The notes under the pieces: model-generated
What the model was told of the DNA's origin: nothing
Database searches by the model: none
Seen by the model: only the letters and a program-made list of their open reading frames with translations
NCBI GenBank assembly: GCA_027943335.1
Contig: BSBK01003561.1
Coordinates: 292,549 to 356,548, forward strand
Direction: 5' to 3'
Origin: Chamaecyparis obtusa
Taxonomy: Eukaryota > Streptophyta > Pinopsida > Cupressales > Cupressaceae
Length of the DNA: 64,000 nucleotides
Shown: positions 35,933-46,314 of the stretch, in pieces
How positions within the stretch are numbered: position 1 is the stretch's first letter
Layout of the letters: the number at the start of each line of letters is the position of its first letter
Translations under genes and position numbers: made by a program

Positions 35933-38900
35933 TTACAGAGAGAATCCAAAATTTGATAAGAAATCAGAATGTACCTTCATTATTAGTGCCAGGGTTCTGT
36001 CCCAACTTTCTTGCAGAATCTTACATGTTTGTATGGCAATTTGGATTTCTGCAGAGAGTTCAATCATGTGATCTGCTATGGAGAATTGATTGTCATGAAT
36101 CAATGTTCTAGAATGTTCAATGTGCTTATACATTGTATTCATGATGGGAAGGATCAAGTGTTGGATGTCTAGCAGTGTGGACCGGATCCTTGAGTCTTCT
36201 TTCAATAGATTAGACTGCATATTGGATAGATGTGAAATTTTCATGTGATGAGCAGAGCTTGAACTTGGTTCAAGTTGCAGCTTCTGTATGCTAATCTTCA
36301 TATCCTCATCCATTTTATTCATTTTATCTTTGACATCCTTTGTGAACTCGGCAAAATTGCATAGTCTGGCCAAAAGAGAGGTAGCATTCGAATAAATAGA
36401 CTCTGTGTTAGACAAAACTGAAGACAATTCCACTTGGTTGATAGCTATGTGCTGAGCAATGTGCTCAAGCACTTTATTGTTGAATCTCTTCTCGGCTCTT
36501 TCAACTAACTTTTCTGTCCCGGATGAGTCCTCATTGTATTTCTCAACTGCTTCTGCCAATTGTAACAAAACATGCTGGGAGGAGTCTACTTTAATGCCTA
36601 ATGCATCAGACAAAATGTCCTTAGCATCCTTGATGATTTGATACTCCTTGTCTCTCTCCTCCTTAAGCTTCTTTTGTTTTGCTTTCCTTTGGAGGATCTC
36701 ACCTATATTCTGCATCTGGTCTGCTGAGAGATTTGCAAAATCTAGTGTAGGAATCTCTATCTCTTCGTCTAGGTCTATATCCTCAACTATATTTTTACCC
36801 AAAAATTTTATACTCGGTAGAGCCTTAGGCTTATCTGTACTTAATGCTCTTGTAGTAGTGATAGTAGATAAAATAGGGCTGGCTATTGACACTGGTATAC
36901 TTTCTACTGGAGAACTTACAATATTTACACTTGATGATTCAAAAGCTGGAAAACTTACTGGTACAGGAGACTGCAGCTCGGTAGAAGAAATGGTAGCTGC
37001 CTCTAATGTTGCTAGGGATGATTGGACAAATGTGGAAGTTGTCACAACCATGCTTGAAGGTGTCTCTGGGCTGGATGTAGAGACTTTCACTGGAGAGGTA
37101 GGAAGGGATGCAATGACTTCTGCTGCTATCCTTACAGTATCATCTACCTTGGTGTCTTCTTCTTGCTCATCGCTGTCATCTTCAATATCCTTTATTATTA
37201 CAGTTTCAATGCTCGGTTGGTGAAGGTGGTAAATGTTCTTCCATGTGGCTTTTGCAGCCTTCACAACCGATTCAATATTGTTGATCAAAATCAAACAAGT
37301 ATTGAACTTCAGTGTCATCTTGTTTTCATTCTCTTTTAGTGCCTTCTTTACTTCATCATTGTTCAGGCTCGGCATCAACTGTCTCAGGTTTTGATCAAAT
37401 ATGTCTATTACAGTTTGCCTTGCATTGCTCCATCTCATTCTTATCGGATTCAATAGAACTGCTGGAACCTGTGGGGTAATTTCTTCAGGAGAGTATTTCC
37501 ACTGTCCCATCTTCTCAACAACAGCATCTTCTATTTCCTTCTACTCTGCTTCCGATCTGGTTTCATATCTCAAGGATTTTATGTTACTTACTCCAGATCC
37601 TGATCCATCTCTAAAGAGTTTGAGCTTTTCTTGAAGGGTTAGAGGAGGCCTTCTGAATACTATGTCCTTATCTGCCTTTTCTGCCTTGTCTGCCTTTCCT
37701 CTTGTATTTCTCCTTGTGAACACAGCAGTGGGAGGCACAGATGCCTTAGTGATAAAAACTTTTCCTTTCTTCTTTGCAGGTTCTGGTTCCTCTGTTTTCT
37801 CATCCTTTTCCTCTTCTTTTTCACCTATTTCTTCTTTCTCCTCGGTTATCATTTGCATTTTAGCTATTCTTTTCTTTCCTTTGTTTACCGCCTGTGGAAG
37901 CTTTATGCTTAGTTCAATTCTCATCTTAGCTTCATCATATGTTCCAAAATATGGGGCTTTGGGATTGACAGGCTGATTTAGAAGTGCTTCAATAATGTTC
38001 TTGGTTTCATCAATATTTACCTCATAAGGAAGAGGTTTTGCATACACAGTTCTCGGTTTAACTGCTTGAATATACACATTATCACAATCTACCATAAAAC
38101 AGATGTCATCTTTGTAATCTTCCACCAACTTCTGTGGAATCCAGAATCTGTCATTCATTTTCTCTTTGAAAGACTCAAAATAATTATCCATGATGCTTTC
38201 AAAGTTTTCACCCATTTCTGCGATGTATTCATTAATTTCATAAAGTACAGGCACATCTTTTCTCCATACAACTTTTCCTTTTGAAGGGAAGAATTTCTGA
38301 ACATAGAAGAATAAACAGACTATCAAGGATCCAAACTTACATGGATTGTTTTTGGAAGTTTTGATGCTTTCCATGTTCTTGTTGAACTGTTTCAACAATA
38401 AGTCTGCTAGGTCAAATGTCAAGTTGTTTTTGACCACTTTGTATGCTAGGTCAACAGCTTCACATGAGACACTGTTCTGTCGACTAGAACTGTAAATCTT
38501 GTGTGCAATGATATGTGTACCAAACTTCAGTTCGGCATCGGTAATGCTGCTAACCTTCATGCCTCTACCATCCCACTCGGCTAGGGTTTTCTTCTCTAGT
38601 TCCGTCCGACCTAGGGTTTTGGTATTTTTCGCTTTGTTCAACATGGGAAGACCGGTAACTTGATGAATCATTTTCCTTGTGATCTCAATAGGTTGCTCAA
38701 GCCAAATCTTGCCATCGTGTACTCGGCTGAGAATGTACCTAACCCATTTATCTCGAAAGTTTTGAGGAAGATGTGCAATGTGGACTAAACCCTTATCTTC
38801 CAGATGTTTGTGCTCGGGTTTCAAAGTACCATCCACACATAGTTCCTCACGCACAATGTCTAGTTCTAGGTTTCCCATTTCTTGAATAGAACAGTTAAAA

Positions 38901-39070
38901 TGATTACGGATATCATTGATAAGCAGTACCTTAGGAGGAATATGAGATTGAGCTCCGTTCGGATCTAGGGCGACTGCAACTGCGGGCACGATCTTAAAAT
39001 CTGGTGCTTTCCACTCCCCTTGGACTAACATGTCTGATCCTTTCTTCGCTGAGGTGCTGGATGATGCCAT
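35933..39070 (-). CDS. D1 ORF2: about 1,045-residue protein of unknown function (one in-frame TAG)
   Basis: 39070-37541 (509 codons from MASSSTSAKKGSD) and 37510-35933 (525 codons) are the same frame. They are joined by ten sense codons and interrupted only by a TAG at 37541-37543, giving one ORF of 1,046 codons. Residues about 90-340 form a compact region with ILSRVHDGKIWLEQPIEITR, VTGLPM, WDGRGMKVSS, a hydrophobic LIVCLFFYVQKFF stretch and DDICFMVDCD. Then come an acidic and Lys-rich low-complexity stretch (about 400-480), a Ser/Thr/Pro-rich acidic middle (about 620-760), and a helical C-terminal coiled coil. No polymerase motif. The first part recalls 'putative plant transposon protein' domains; unproven. 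D2 carries a decayed homologue. Confidence 0.7.
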
Positions 39071-39487
39071 GGTAGCTCACAGAAAATTCCTTTCGCAAGA
39101 GTATTAAATCGTCGGGTTGCCCTTGAAGTTTTCTGCTCTCAAAGTGCTTAAAGATTCGCGGTGAAGAATGAGTTCGATTACTTGCTTTTTGTTTACAATT
39201 CTGTCATTAATGCTCATTTCAAATTAGGGTAGGAATTCTGACAGACTGTCACCCACCAAGAATTAATTGCTCGGAAAAGACTTCTCAACTCGGTGAACTC
39301 AAAAATTCATAATGCTCCGACCTTGCTCGGTAAAGACAGGTATCGACCTTGCTCGGTGAAGACTATACCGACCTCGCTGTGATCTCACTGCATCTTGCAT
39401 GCTGATTTAGACTTTTCTTTTAATTTCAGTTCTGGAACTACTTGAGATTGATCTATGAGAGTACAGTTCCAGTGCTTCCTTGGAAAT
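39071..39487. other. D1 spacer between ORF1 and ORF2
   Basis: About 0.4 kb without an ORF. It holds three near-tandem copies of a CGACCT(T/C)GCTCGGT-like unit (about 39,328-39,376), the same CTCGGT word that is repeated in the LTR. A short internal promoter or a translation-control leader for ORF2 is possible; nothing firm can be seen. Confidence 0.45.
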
Positions 39488-40681
39488 TTAATTTGAGTCG
39501 ATAGAGCCATCCATTCCATTACTTGGACTGGATTGCTCGGTAGTTTTAGGAATCCATTTTTGTCTGACCTGTTTCCTGACCTTAGTTGCTTCATTCTTCT
39601 TTCCTTCTTCAATTTCACTAGCATTCATGCAGTTTCTGGCTATGTGACCGAGTTTAGTGCATTTGAAACATCTTATGGTAGTATCTCTTTTCCTTAGATG
39701 ATGTTTTATGCAATTCATGCCAATGTGTCCATATTCTCCACAGTAATGACATCTACACCAGGTGTTGTAGTCCCATCCAAACATTGCTTTCATAATTTGT
39801 TCTGTTGGATTAAATATCTTGGATCTGCACTCGGATGCCTTGTGACCTTGTTTTTTGCACTTGTGACAATTACCTCTGAATCTAGGTTTTTCCCTGCATT
39901 CATTTGCTTTATGACCAGGTTGATTGCAGCTATAACATTTTCCATTGAATTCTGCTTTTTCATTGTTCCAACATTTATTTGAAGTATGTCCTATTTTACC
40001 ACAATGATTACAAGTAGGTTTTTGATTTCTTTTAGTACCTTTCTTAGAGGATTCGCCTTCTTCTTTGTATCCAAGTCCTGCTTTTCCTTTTTGCCTATGA
40101 AGATTTCGTTCATACAGCTGATTCAAGTCTTCTTGACTTTTCAGCATTCCTTCATTGATTTGTTTTTCAACATTTAGGTCATCCATCAATCTTAGATTGA
40201 TTTCCTTTTCAGATCTTAGTTCTTCTTTTGTGTTTTCTATTTCTGAACTTAGATTTAGAATTTCTTCATTTGTATGAGAGATCTGATCAATTAGGTTTTC
40301 TAGCTGAAGGGTTTTGTTTTGGACTTCAATGTTTCTTTCATCTAATTCATCTTTCAACTTGTTTTTCTGTTCCAAGATCTCACAGAATCTTGTAGAGTGT
40401 AGTTCTTGTTCTCTTTTCAATTTTCTCACTTCTTCCTGCAGAGACCCATTCTTTTCTAGGAGTTCTTTGATAGCATTGTTTGCTTCATCTGAGTTATTTG
40501 AGGGAAGAAGATCTTCAATCTTTTCTTCAATGTAATTCTGATCATTCATCTGATTTGCAAGTTCCTTCCTTCTTCTTAGGGATTGGGAAAGATGTTCTTT
40601 TGCTTCTTTGAGTTTAGCTATGGCCATTTCCAGATCTAGCTTTTCATTTTCAATCACCTTGTTCAGTTTGAATACCTCCAT
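39488..40681 (-). CDS. D1 ORF1: gag-like coiled-coil protein with five CCHC zinc knuckles
   Basis: An intact 397-residue ORF, starting about 50 bp past the PBS, the usual place for gag. Residues 1 to about 205 are almost continuous heptad-like Leu/Glu/Lys sequence (coiled coil). Then come five CCHC knuckles: CNHCGKIGHTSNKC, CYSCNQPGHKANEC, CHKCKKQGHKASEC, CHYCGEYGHIGMNC and CFKCTKLGHIARNC. All Cys and His positions are present. A basic tail follows. The classical capsid domain is not recognisable. The likely role is RNA binding and particle formation. The five knuckles are more than the one or two usual in plant gag proteins. Confidence 0.85.
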   Translation of the reverse strand: MEVFKLNKVIENEKLDLEMAIAKLKEAKEHLSQSLRRRKELANQMNDQNYIEEKIEDLLPSNNSDEANNAIKELLEKNGSLQEEVRKLKREQELHSTRFCEILEQKNKLKDELDERNIEVQNKTLQLENLIDQISHTNEEILNLSSEIENTKEELRSEKEINLRLMDDLNVEKQINEGMLKSQEDLNQLYERNLHRQKGKAGLGYKEEGESSKKGTKRNQKPTCNHCGKIGHTSNKCWNNEKAEFNGKCYSCNQPGHKANECREKPRFRGNCHKCKKQGHKASECRSKIFNPTEQIMKAMFGWDYNTWCRCHYCGEYGHIGMNCIKHHLRKRDTTIRCFKCTKLGHIARNCMNASEIEEGKKNEATKVRKQVRQKWIPKTTEQSSPSNGMDGSIDSN

Positions 40682-40733
40682 TGTCCTAGATCTTTGCTCA
40701 AGCTAGTTAAGCTTTGTCTTGAGAACCAATGCA

Positions 40734-40745
40734 GCTCTGATACCA
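40734..40745 (-). other. D1 primer binding site (initiator tRNA-Met)
   Basis: TGGTATCAGAGC on the minus strand, two bases past the LTR end, exactly matches the usual plant tRNA-Met primer site found in most Copia elements. Confidence 0.95.
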
Positions 40746-41318
40746 ATTGTTGGAAATATTCAGGAATTAACCAAGTTACTGAGAGGGGAGGGGTGAATCA
40801 GTAACTCCAAATTTTCTTTTAATTTTAACATGTATTTTACTTTTAACCTTTGCATACAGAAAGCATGAAACTTAAAAAGCATTCACAATAATGACACATA
40901 GATTTGGTTACCCAGAAACCTTCCAAAAGAAAGTAAAACTGGGGTGGGGATGAAACCCACAAAGCTTTAATACTGCAGAATAAAGTTGGCCGGTTAAGGC
41001 TTACAATTTGATCACTTCTGATGATCTGCCCTGTTAGGAGCAATAAGGATTGCTAAATCCACCCTGTTAAAGGATTTAAAAACATACAGTGAAGTATGCA
41101 CTCGGTAAAGAGGTTTATACAAAGACTGTTAAGTCTACCCGGTTAAAGGATTTAGTACTGATTCACCTGTTAGAATGAAATAGTAGATCTCTGCTTTGCA
41201 ACTGGATTGCTGAATGAGATTCGCTGATGTACTGATCACCTTCTGTGATGAATTTGTCTTTGCTGAACCTTATACTTCTGAAGCCTTCTGCAATTTGCTT
41301 ATCTCTGCCTTTCTTACT

Positions 41319-41328
41319 CTTTTATATA
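41319..41328 (-). promoter_or_regulatory. TATA box of the D1 5' LTR
   Basis: TATATAAAAG on the minus strand, about 525 bp into the LTR and upstream of both ORFs. Confidence 0.6.
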
Positions 41329-41678
41329 TTCTATATCATATATTTCATTACTTGTGCATATATCTTTTATTTCTACATCATTTTTTATATACAGGTCTCA
41401 AACAATTAATTACAATTACAATTGCACAGTCGGCTTGACAAATAAACATAAGTGCTACTAAGTCGGCCCAAATATGGTTACTCGGTTCCTTCACACTGAC
41501 TCGGTGACTTTCTGATACTCGGCGTCCACTGCATTACTCGGCATCGTCATGCACTCGGTAGAAGTGAAGGCACGGTTCATACTGATCACTCGGTAGGTAT
41601 TGAACTCGGTAAGCATTGGTGACTTGGTAGACAAGATGTTACTCGGTTTTCATTGTGCTGATCGGTTTGTACTAACTT

Positions 41679-41803
41679 GCTCGGTTTGCACTGTCTGCTC
41701 GGTTTGCACTGTCTGCTCGGTTTGCACTGTCTGCTCGGTTTGCACTGTCTGCTCGGTTTGCACTATCTGCTTAGTTTGCACTGTCTGCTCGGTTTGCACT
41801 CAG
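41679..41803 (-). repeat. 18-bp tandem repeats in the D1 U3 (seven units)
   Basis: Plus-strand unit GCTCGGTTTGCACTGTCT, seven units here with small changes, four in the other LTR (35574-35644). The difference of three units equals the whole length difference of the LTRs. Confidence 0.92.
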
Positions 41804-41856
41804 AATGCAAATAAGTGTTGTCACTAGTGGCAATTCTGCTTAATGCCAACATGGAC

Positions 41857-42536
41857 AAGTTGTTTCAAGTTATGAGGTTAGATAACAATGTCTGTTTGAC
41901 CACATACCTCAATGCTTTTGATGGCAAGACTGGATACCAACTAAGAGACAAAGAAACAAGGACTCCTAGAGATACTTTTAGAATTGTAGTAATTATTGAG
42001 AATAATATGAAAATAACTAGAAAATTGGGTGGGAAAAGAGATGATCCTAAGTTATTTGGGAGAAAGAACTATAGAAAGGACAATGAAAGGACTGTTGGAA
42101 ATAAGAGGGAAGAATAGGATAAGTTGGACAAGGTGTTGAATTCACTAAAAGATCTGAAGGCACCTAGTAACATAAATGATAAGGTTCCCACTATTGAAAA
42201 GCCTCATTTCAACAATAATTTCAGTAGATAGAATAGGTTGCAGAATTACCCTTACAATACCCAGTGGAAAGATGACAAACCTATTATCCCAAATACAAAA
42301 GGAAATAATGACAAGACCATCTATGATCCCTTACACAAGGCTACTATGAATGTTGTAGAAGACACACCATGGTGTATAGCTTTCCAATCTCCTCATTCTA
42401 TGGAGCATTGTATGGTTGCACAATCCTTAGTTACATACCAAGATAATGAATTTGATCAAGAAGAAACTAATGATGATATTGGTTGCAACATGACTGGCTC
42501 ATATCTAGAACATTAATGCAGAGGCATCCAAGGTTT
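41857..42536 (+). pseudogene. gag: B gag, second half
   Basis: Continues gag after the D1 insertion: KLFQVMRLDNNVCLTTYLNA, GYQLRDKETRTPRDTF, MKITRKLGGKRDD, then after one stop NYPYNTQWKDDK and EDTPWCIAFQSP, and an Asp/Glu-rich patch. It aligns with A across 25414-26100. It is in the same frame as the protease ORF downstream. It ends at the probable insertion beginning 42537. Confidence 0.75.
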
Positions 42537-43414
42537 AGGAAAGGGCATTTTGTGTCCTCGACAAACTGCATGGAGTGTTTGTGTTTTGGCTAGTTTTTAC
42601 TTGATTGCAGCCTTGAATAGCAGTCTCGGTCATTGAAGGAAGCTCGGTCACTGAAGGAACTTTGTAGTCTCTAGCACTGGGTGAAAGTATTTCTCGGTCA
42701 TGCCTATGGTGCTCAGTTGATACTGGTGCTCGATGATGCCTGGCATGCTCAGTAATTTTACTGTCACTTGGTAGTTTTGACTTACTAATTGGAGTTCTAT
42801 GTGATTTGTTGAGATGACTTCATGAATTAATTGTTGGTAGCCATTGTCTTGGGTTGACATGTAGAATTAAATGTTTGTATACATTTGTAAGTTGACTTGT
42901 ATGGCATTTAATTATTATTTTGGGGAGTTAAGGGGTTTCATCCTGCTGACTTGTGGCCGATGATTAGTATTTAAGGAGGGCATGGGTAGATTTTTGGAGG
43001 AAGGAGATAGGACTTAGAGAAGAAAGGTTCATGACTTGGAAAACTTAGTAAGTCAGATTTGAGGTTCTGAAAGCTGAAGTTGGTGAAGTTGTTGAAAAGT
43101 TCATGATGTTCTGGTGAATCAGATTATAATTTGATAGTTCTTGGTAGTAGAGCTAGGGGTTTGTATACTTGGGAATAAGGAGATTGCTTGGAGGCTTGCA
43201 AACTCAAGTTTAGATCTACCTTAGGGTTTCCATCAGATTTTGATTATCTTCAGAGCTAAACTAGCTGAGATTGTATTGGATCTGGTTGTGGATCTTGCAG
43301 AATTATTTCATTTTGTAATTGGCCTTATAGTTGGGCATGTTAATTCAAATTACTCAAAACATTTATGGTGTTGTCTATTGTGTTGAGTATTCCATTGTGT
43401 AATTCTTTTGGCTG
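42537..43414. mobile_element. Unassigned insertion of about 0.88 kb in B
   Basis: A's protein continues across this point without a comparable segment, so B seems to have gained it. CAAGGTTT is present on both sides (42529-42536 and 43415-43422), an 8-bp duplication that would suit a hAT-type DNA element or a longer duplication of a Mutator type. Clear terminal inverted repeats are not visible. The interior has TCGGTCA words and an LTR-like promoter look (GTATTTAAGG), so a truncated solo LTR is possible too. No ORF. Confidence 0.4.
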
Positions 43415-43422
43415 CAAGGTTT

Positions 43423-44160
43423 GGACTGTCCTTCATTGGATCCACCATCCTTAACTGCATTAAACATGAGGATGTTTATGATGCTGATGAAGAAAATGAT
43501 GTATGGCTGAAAAGACACAACAAATCACTTTTCCACCAAGAGGTCTTCTCTACTAATGAATACATTGATGAAAATATATGTAACATGAACTCCTCTTCAG
43601 AACAAGTAAACTTAAGAAGACCTTCAAAGAAGGAAATTTTTCGGATCATTATAAAAATGGTAGCCCAAGTGCAAACTAGGAGCATGAAAAAAAATGATGG
43701 AATTGGTAAAATTGCATGGATGTTTATAAAAAGAATCACTCCTAAGGAGACCACTGGAAATAAACTAAGAAATGATTATGCAGTAAAAGTCAAGAATGTC
43801 AAAGGTAAGAAGTGGGAACCAAGGGGAGCTAGGGGTGTCAAGGTGTCTAATGTTCATGAAAAGGATGCCCAAAAGGAAACTAAGATGCCAATTGATACAA
43901 TGGCCAAGGTTGAAAAAATGAAGGTGACAACAATGGTAAGTTCATCTGAGAAGTAAAAGGATATGAAAGAAATTCAGGTCAAAATTCCTTCTTCTGCCCT
44001 TGTTGACATGTTATCAATTTTATCTTAGATTATTGTTAAGATTCCCTTGTCTGAGTTATTAAGGATCCATTAACACAAAGAAAGAACTATGGCATGGGTG
44101 GATAGTGTTCATGATAGTAATTTTTCTTGCAATACTAGTAAGCCACAGCTAGAAGCTTAG
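43423..44160 (+). pseudogene. B gag-protease linker
   Basis: The ORF within 43408-43956 reads FHQEVFSTNEY, then EQVNLRRPSKKEIFRIIIK and MVAQVQTRSMKKNDG, followed by a Lys-rich tail. This matches A at 24925-25368 (LRRPSDEEIAQITVDMVSQV). The ATG at 43408 is only the first Met after the insertion, not a true start. Function unknown; it is a charged linker between gag and protease, with stops after 43956. Confidence 0.6.
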
Positions 44161-44640
44161 AAAGAAGTGCAAGTTCAAGGAGTGGTATCTCAGCTACCAC
44201 CTATGTATTTGGATAATTTTATCAATGCTATCCTTGAAAACATTGATCCATTCTTTCTAAGAATCATAGTGAATGGAATGATAGTAAAAAATTGCATGAT
44301 TGATTCAGGGGCATCAAATATTGTCATGCTTTTTAAAATTATGGAGAGATTGGGTCTCAAAGTTGACACTGTTTAGGGAAGATGTTGTGCAATAGATGAA
44401 AGAGAAATGCCTGTTATTGGAACCATCAATGTATTTCCCTATAAGTTAGTAGCATATCCAGAGAAATAATTGACTATGAGTGTATTGGTTGTAGACATTC
44501 CTCCTCATTATGGGATGATATTGTCCAAGAAATGGAGTGCTCTATGGGCAGAAGTTTACAGTGTGACCTCTCCTTTGCAACTTTCAAAATTAATGGTCAA
44601 TCAGTCAAGATTAAGAGAGAGCCAAGGGTGACCCATATGA
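44161..44640 (+). pseudogene. pol: B aspartic protease
   Basis: 44167-44376 contains VNGMIVKNCMIDSGASNIVM with the DSGA active-site loop, then RLGLKVDT, as in A. It continues past a stop as CAIDEREMPVIGTI, then LTMSVLVVDIP and HYGMILSKKWS. A frame break follows near 44540. It is in the same frame as gag upstream. Confidence 0.85.
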
Positions 44641-44784
44641 TTGAAAGGAACATTGATAATGAAACCACTTGTTTTTATAGATATTGATATCAATTCTTTC
44701 AGGGAAGAAGTCACTGTTCTTGAGAAATAATCTATTTTGCCCCCCATCATTATGGAGGTGAAGGCTAAGTCTGAGAATGGTGAG

Positions 44785-46287
44785 TTGTGGATAATGTACT
44801 TTGATGGTGCTAATTGTAAGGATGGTTTAGGTGCAGGTATTTAATGTTAGGAGTAGGTAATACAGAGAGGGGGGAGAATCAGTATTACAAAACTTTGATC
44901 TCTTTAACTTTAAACAATTATAAATAATCCAAGTCATGCTAAAATGAAAAGAACATATAAGCATAGCACATTACACATTACATGATGATTTGTTCTTGAG
45001 GAAACCCTAGCCAAAGGGAAAAACCCGGTGGGGATGGTACCCACAAATATGTACTAAAATATAGTATCCCTATTAGGAGCTAATTTTTACATAGTACATT
45101 TCCTTGTTAAAGGAATACAAAACCCTGTTAGGGGTAAACAAAACACCTAGTTAAAGGTGGTGAGCACACTTCTCTTACAATCAATACTTATCTCAAAATA
45201 GTTCTCAAAAGGGGAACAATAAAAGCACTTATCTTGCTTAGATAGTTCCAATTGTAGCTCGACCTCTTACTAATCTTGCATTTTATCTTTGCTCCTATAT
45301 TCACAACCTTACTTATTTATGATAATAATCACCATACTTCTCTTTCACAAAAACACTCCATACTTATACTAAATCATCCTTCCTGATGGATTCACAATTA
45401 TCATGCAAAACATAACAATAACTCATGGAAATGTTATTTATGGAGTTAGCTCTCTTACAATATCAAAGAGTCGTCAATATATTTTATTCACCTATCTTAG
45501 CATGTTACCATATTCAATTTACCTTCCTTAATCTTTGCAACTATTCATATACCCTATTACACTATTTTACTACGTTCACATATCTTTCGAACATTGTATC
45601 TCACAAATCTGATAACCAAAACTTGTGTGATCTTAATTGAAGCATGTATATCCCAAAATACCTCTAGTTAACTTCATAATCCATAATACCTCATATATCT
45701 TCATCACTGACCAAAATTGTACCATTGTACCCTATTATCCTGATTCTAGACTTAGTCATTTTCATGACTGAGACTCCGATGGTAATCTCCACAAAATGCA
45801 ATCACTCTATCATAAGTGTTTCCATAAATGACAACCCTTAAGTGATTCCAAGTACTCCAAAACATCACATTCCAACATTTTACTCATTTCTCCTGAGGGA
45901 AACACTTATAAGTTTTCTTTTACATTGATTTTCTCATGCACAAACAACATAGAAGAGTATGAAGAGCTATTAATAGGCTTAAAGTTAGCACACAAACATG
46001 GGATTAAATGTGTGCATGTTTTTTGTGATTTAGAGCTAGATATGTCTCAAGTAAGATTAGTTTATTCTTCCAAGAATAAAAGGTTGAAAAAGTATAGGAA
46101 TGCAGTACTGTGGGATATGATTGAATATTTTGATGCCTTTAGTATTGTTTGGAAGGATAGGAGAAATGATAAGATGGCTAACATATTAGCCAATATAGCA
46201 ATTAATCCTACTAATATCAATTTTGTAGATCTCTCAAAAGTTGAAACTCAGGGTAGGCCCAGTATACCAGATAACATTGAAAAATGA
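44785..46287 (+). pseudogene. pol: B upstream RNase H (split by solo LTR S3)
   Basis: First piece, to 44844: ELWIMYFDGANCKDGLGAG. Second piece, from 45878: ISPEGNTYKFSFTLIFSCTN, NIEEYEELLIGLKLAHKHG, VHVFCDLELDMSQV, WKDRRNDKMANILANIAI. Removing S3 makes the two pieces join in frame and match A's RNase H (GARFLFISPSG). The Asp, Glu and Asp positions of the RNase H fold are kept, but the last catalytic Asp is Asn (MANILAN against MADFLAN in A). It lies before RT, as in A. Confidence 0.85.
44845..45877 (-). mobile_element. S3: solo LTR of the D family in B's RNase H
   Basis: 1,033 bp; on the minus strand it starts TGTTGGAATGTGATG and ends CTACTCCTAACA. Flanks TTTAA (left) and TTTTA (right) are a 5-bp duplication with one change; joining the flanks restores the RNase H frame. 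The C-rich tract with CTCTGTATTAC near its end and the CCTGTTAGG / GTTAAAGG words match the D2 LTR. No internal sequence. Confidence 0.85.
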
Positions 46288-46314
46288 CAAGTTTTTGAGG
46301 ATGACCAAGATATC

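Larger units (their letters stand above)
34643..41851 (-). mobile_element. D1: well-preserved non-autonomous LTR retrotransposon with two long ORFs
   Basis: 7,209 bp, bounded by TG...CA LTRs and the perfect target duplication TGGAC (34638-34642 and 41852-41856), inserted into B gag. On the minus strand the order is 5' LTR (40748-41851), tRNA-Met PBS, ORF1 (coiled coil plus five zinc knuckles), ORF2 (about 1,045 residues, unknown), PPT and 3' LTR (34643-35692). No protease, RT, RNase H or integrase can be found in any frame, so mobility would need enzymes from another element. PBS and LTR ends are of the Copia type, suggesting a Copia helper. I counted about nine substitutions in about 970 aligned LTR bases outside the 18-bp repeats, so it is the youngest element here. 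Confidence 0.92.
40748..41851 (-). repeat. D1 5' LTR (1,104 bp)
   Basis: Right copy; on the minus strand it starts TGTTGGCATTAAGC and ends ATATTTCCAACA. The first 400 bp (U3) is packed with the word ACCGAG (plus-strand CTCGGT), including seven tandem 18-bp units at 41679-41803. A TATA box lies at 41319-41328 and the C-rich tract plus CTCAGTAAC near the end. Confidence 0.95.

Noticed and set aside
36648..37223. 191-codon plus-strand ORF
   Set aside because: Antisense to D1 ORF2, whose minus-strand frame is much longer and has a homologue in D2.
39488..40681. Cellular CCHC zinc-finger gene (CNBP-like)
   Set aside because: It lies between a PBS and a second ORF inside a bounded LTR element, and D2 has the same gene in the same place, so it is the element's gag-like ORF.
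41679..41803. CRISPR-like array
   Set aside because: The 18-bp units are contiguous with no spacers, lie in a plant LTR and are copied in the other LTR.
41600..41827. 75-codon ORF with repeated Cys/Val residues
   Set aside because: It is the translation of the 18-bp LTR repeat, not a protein.
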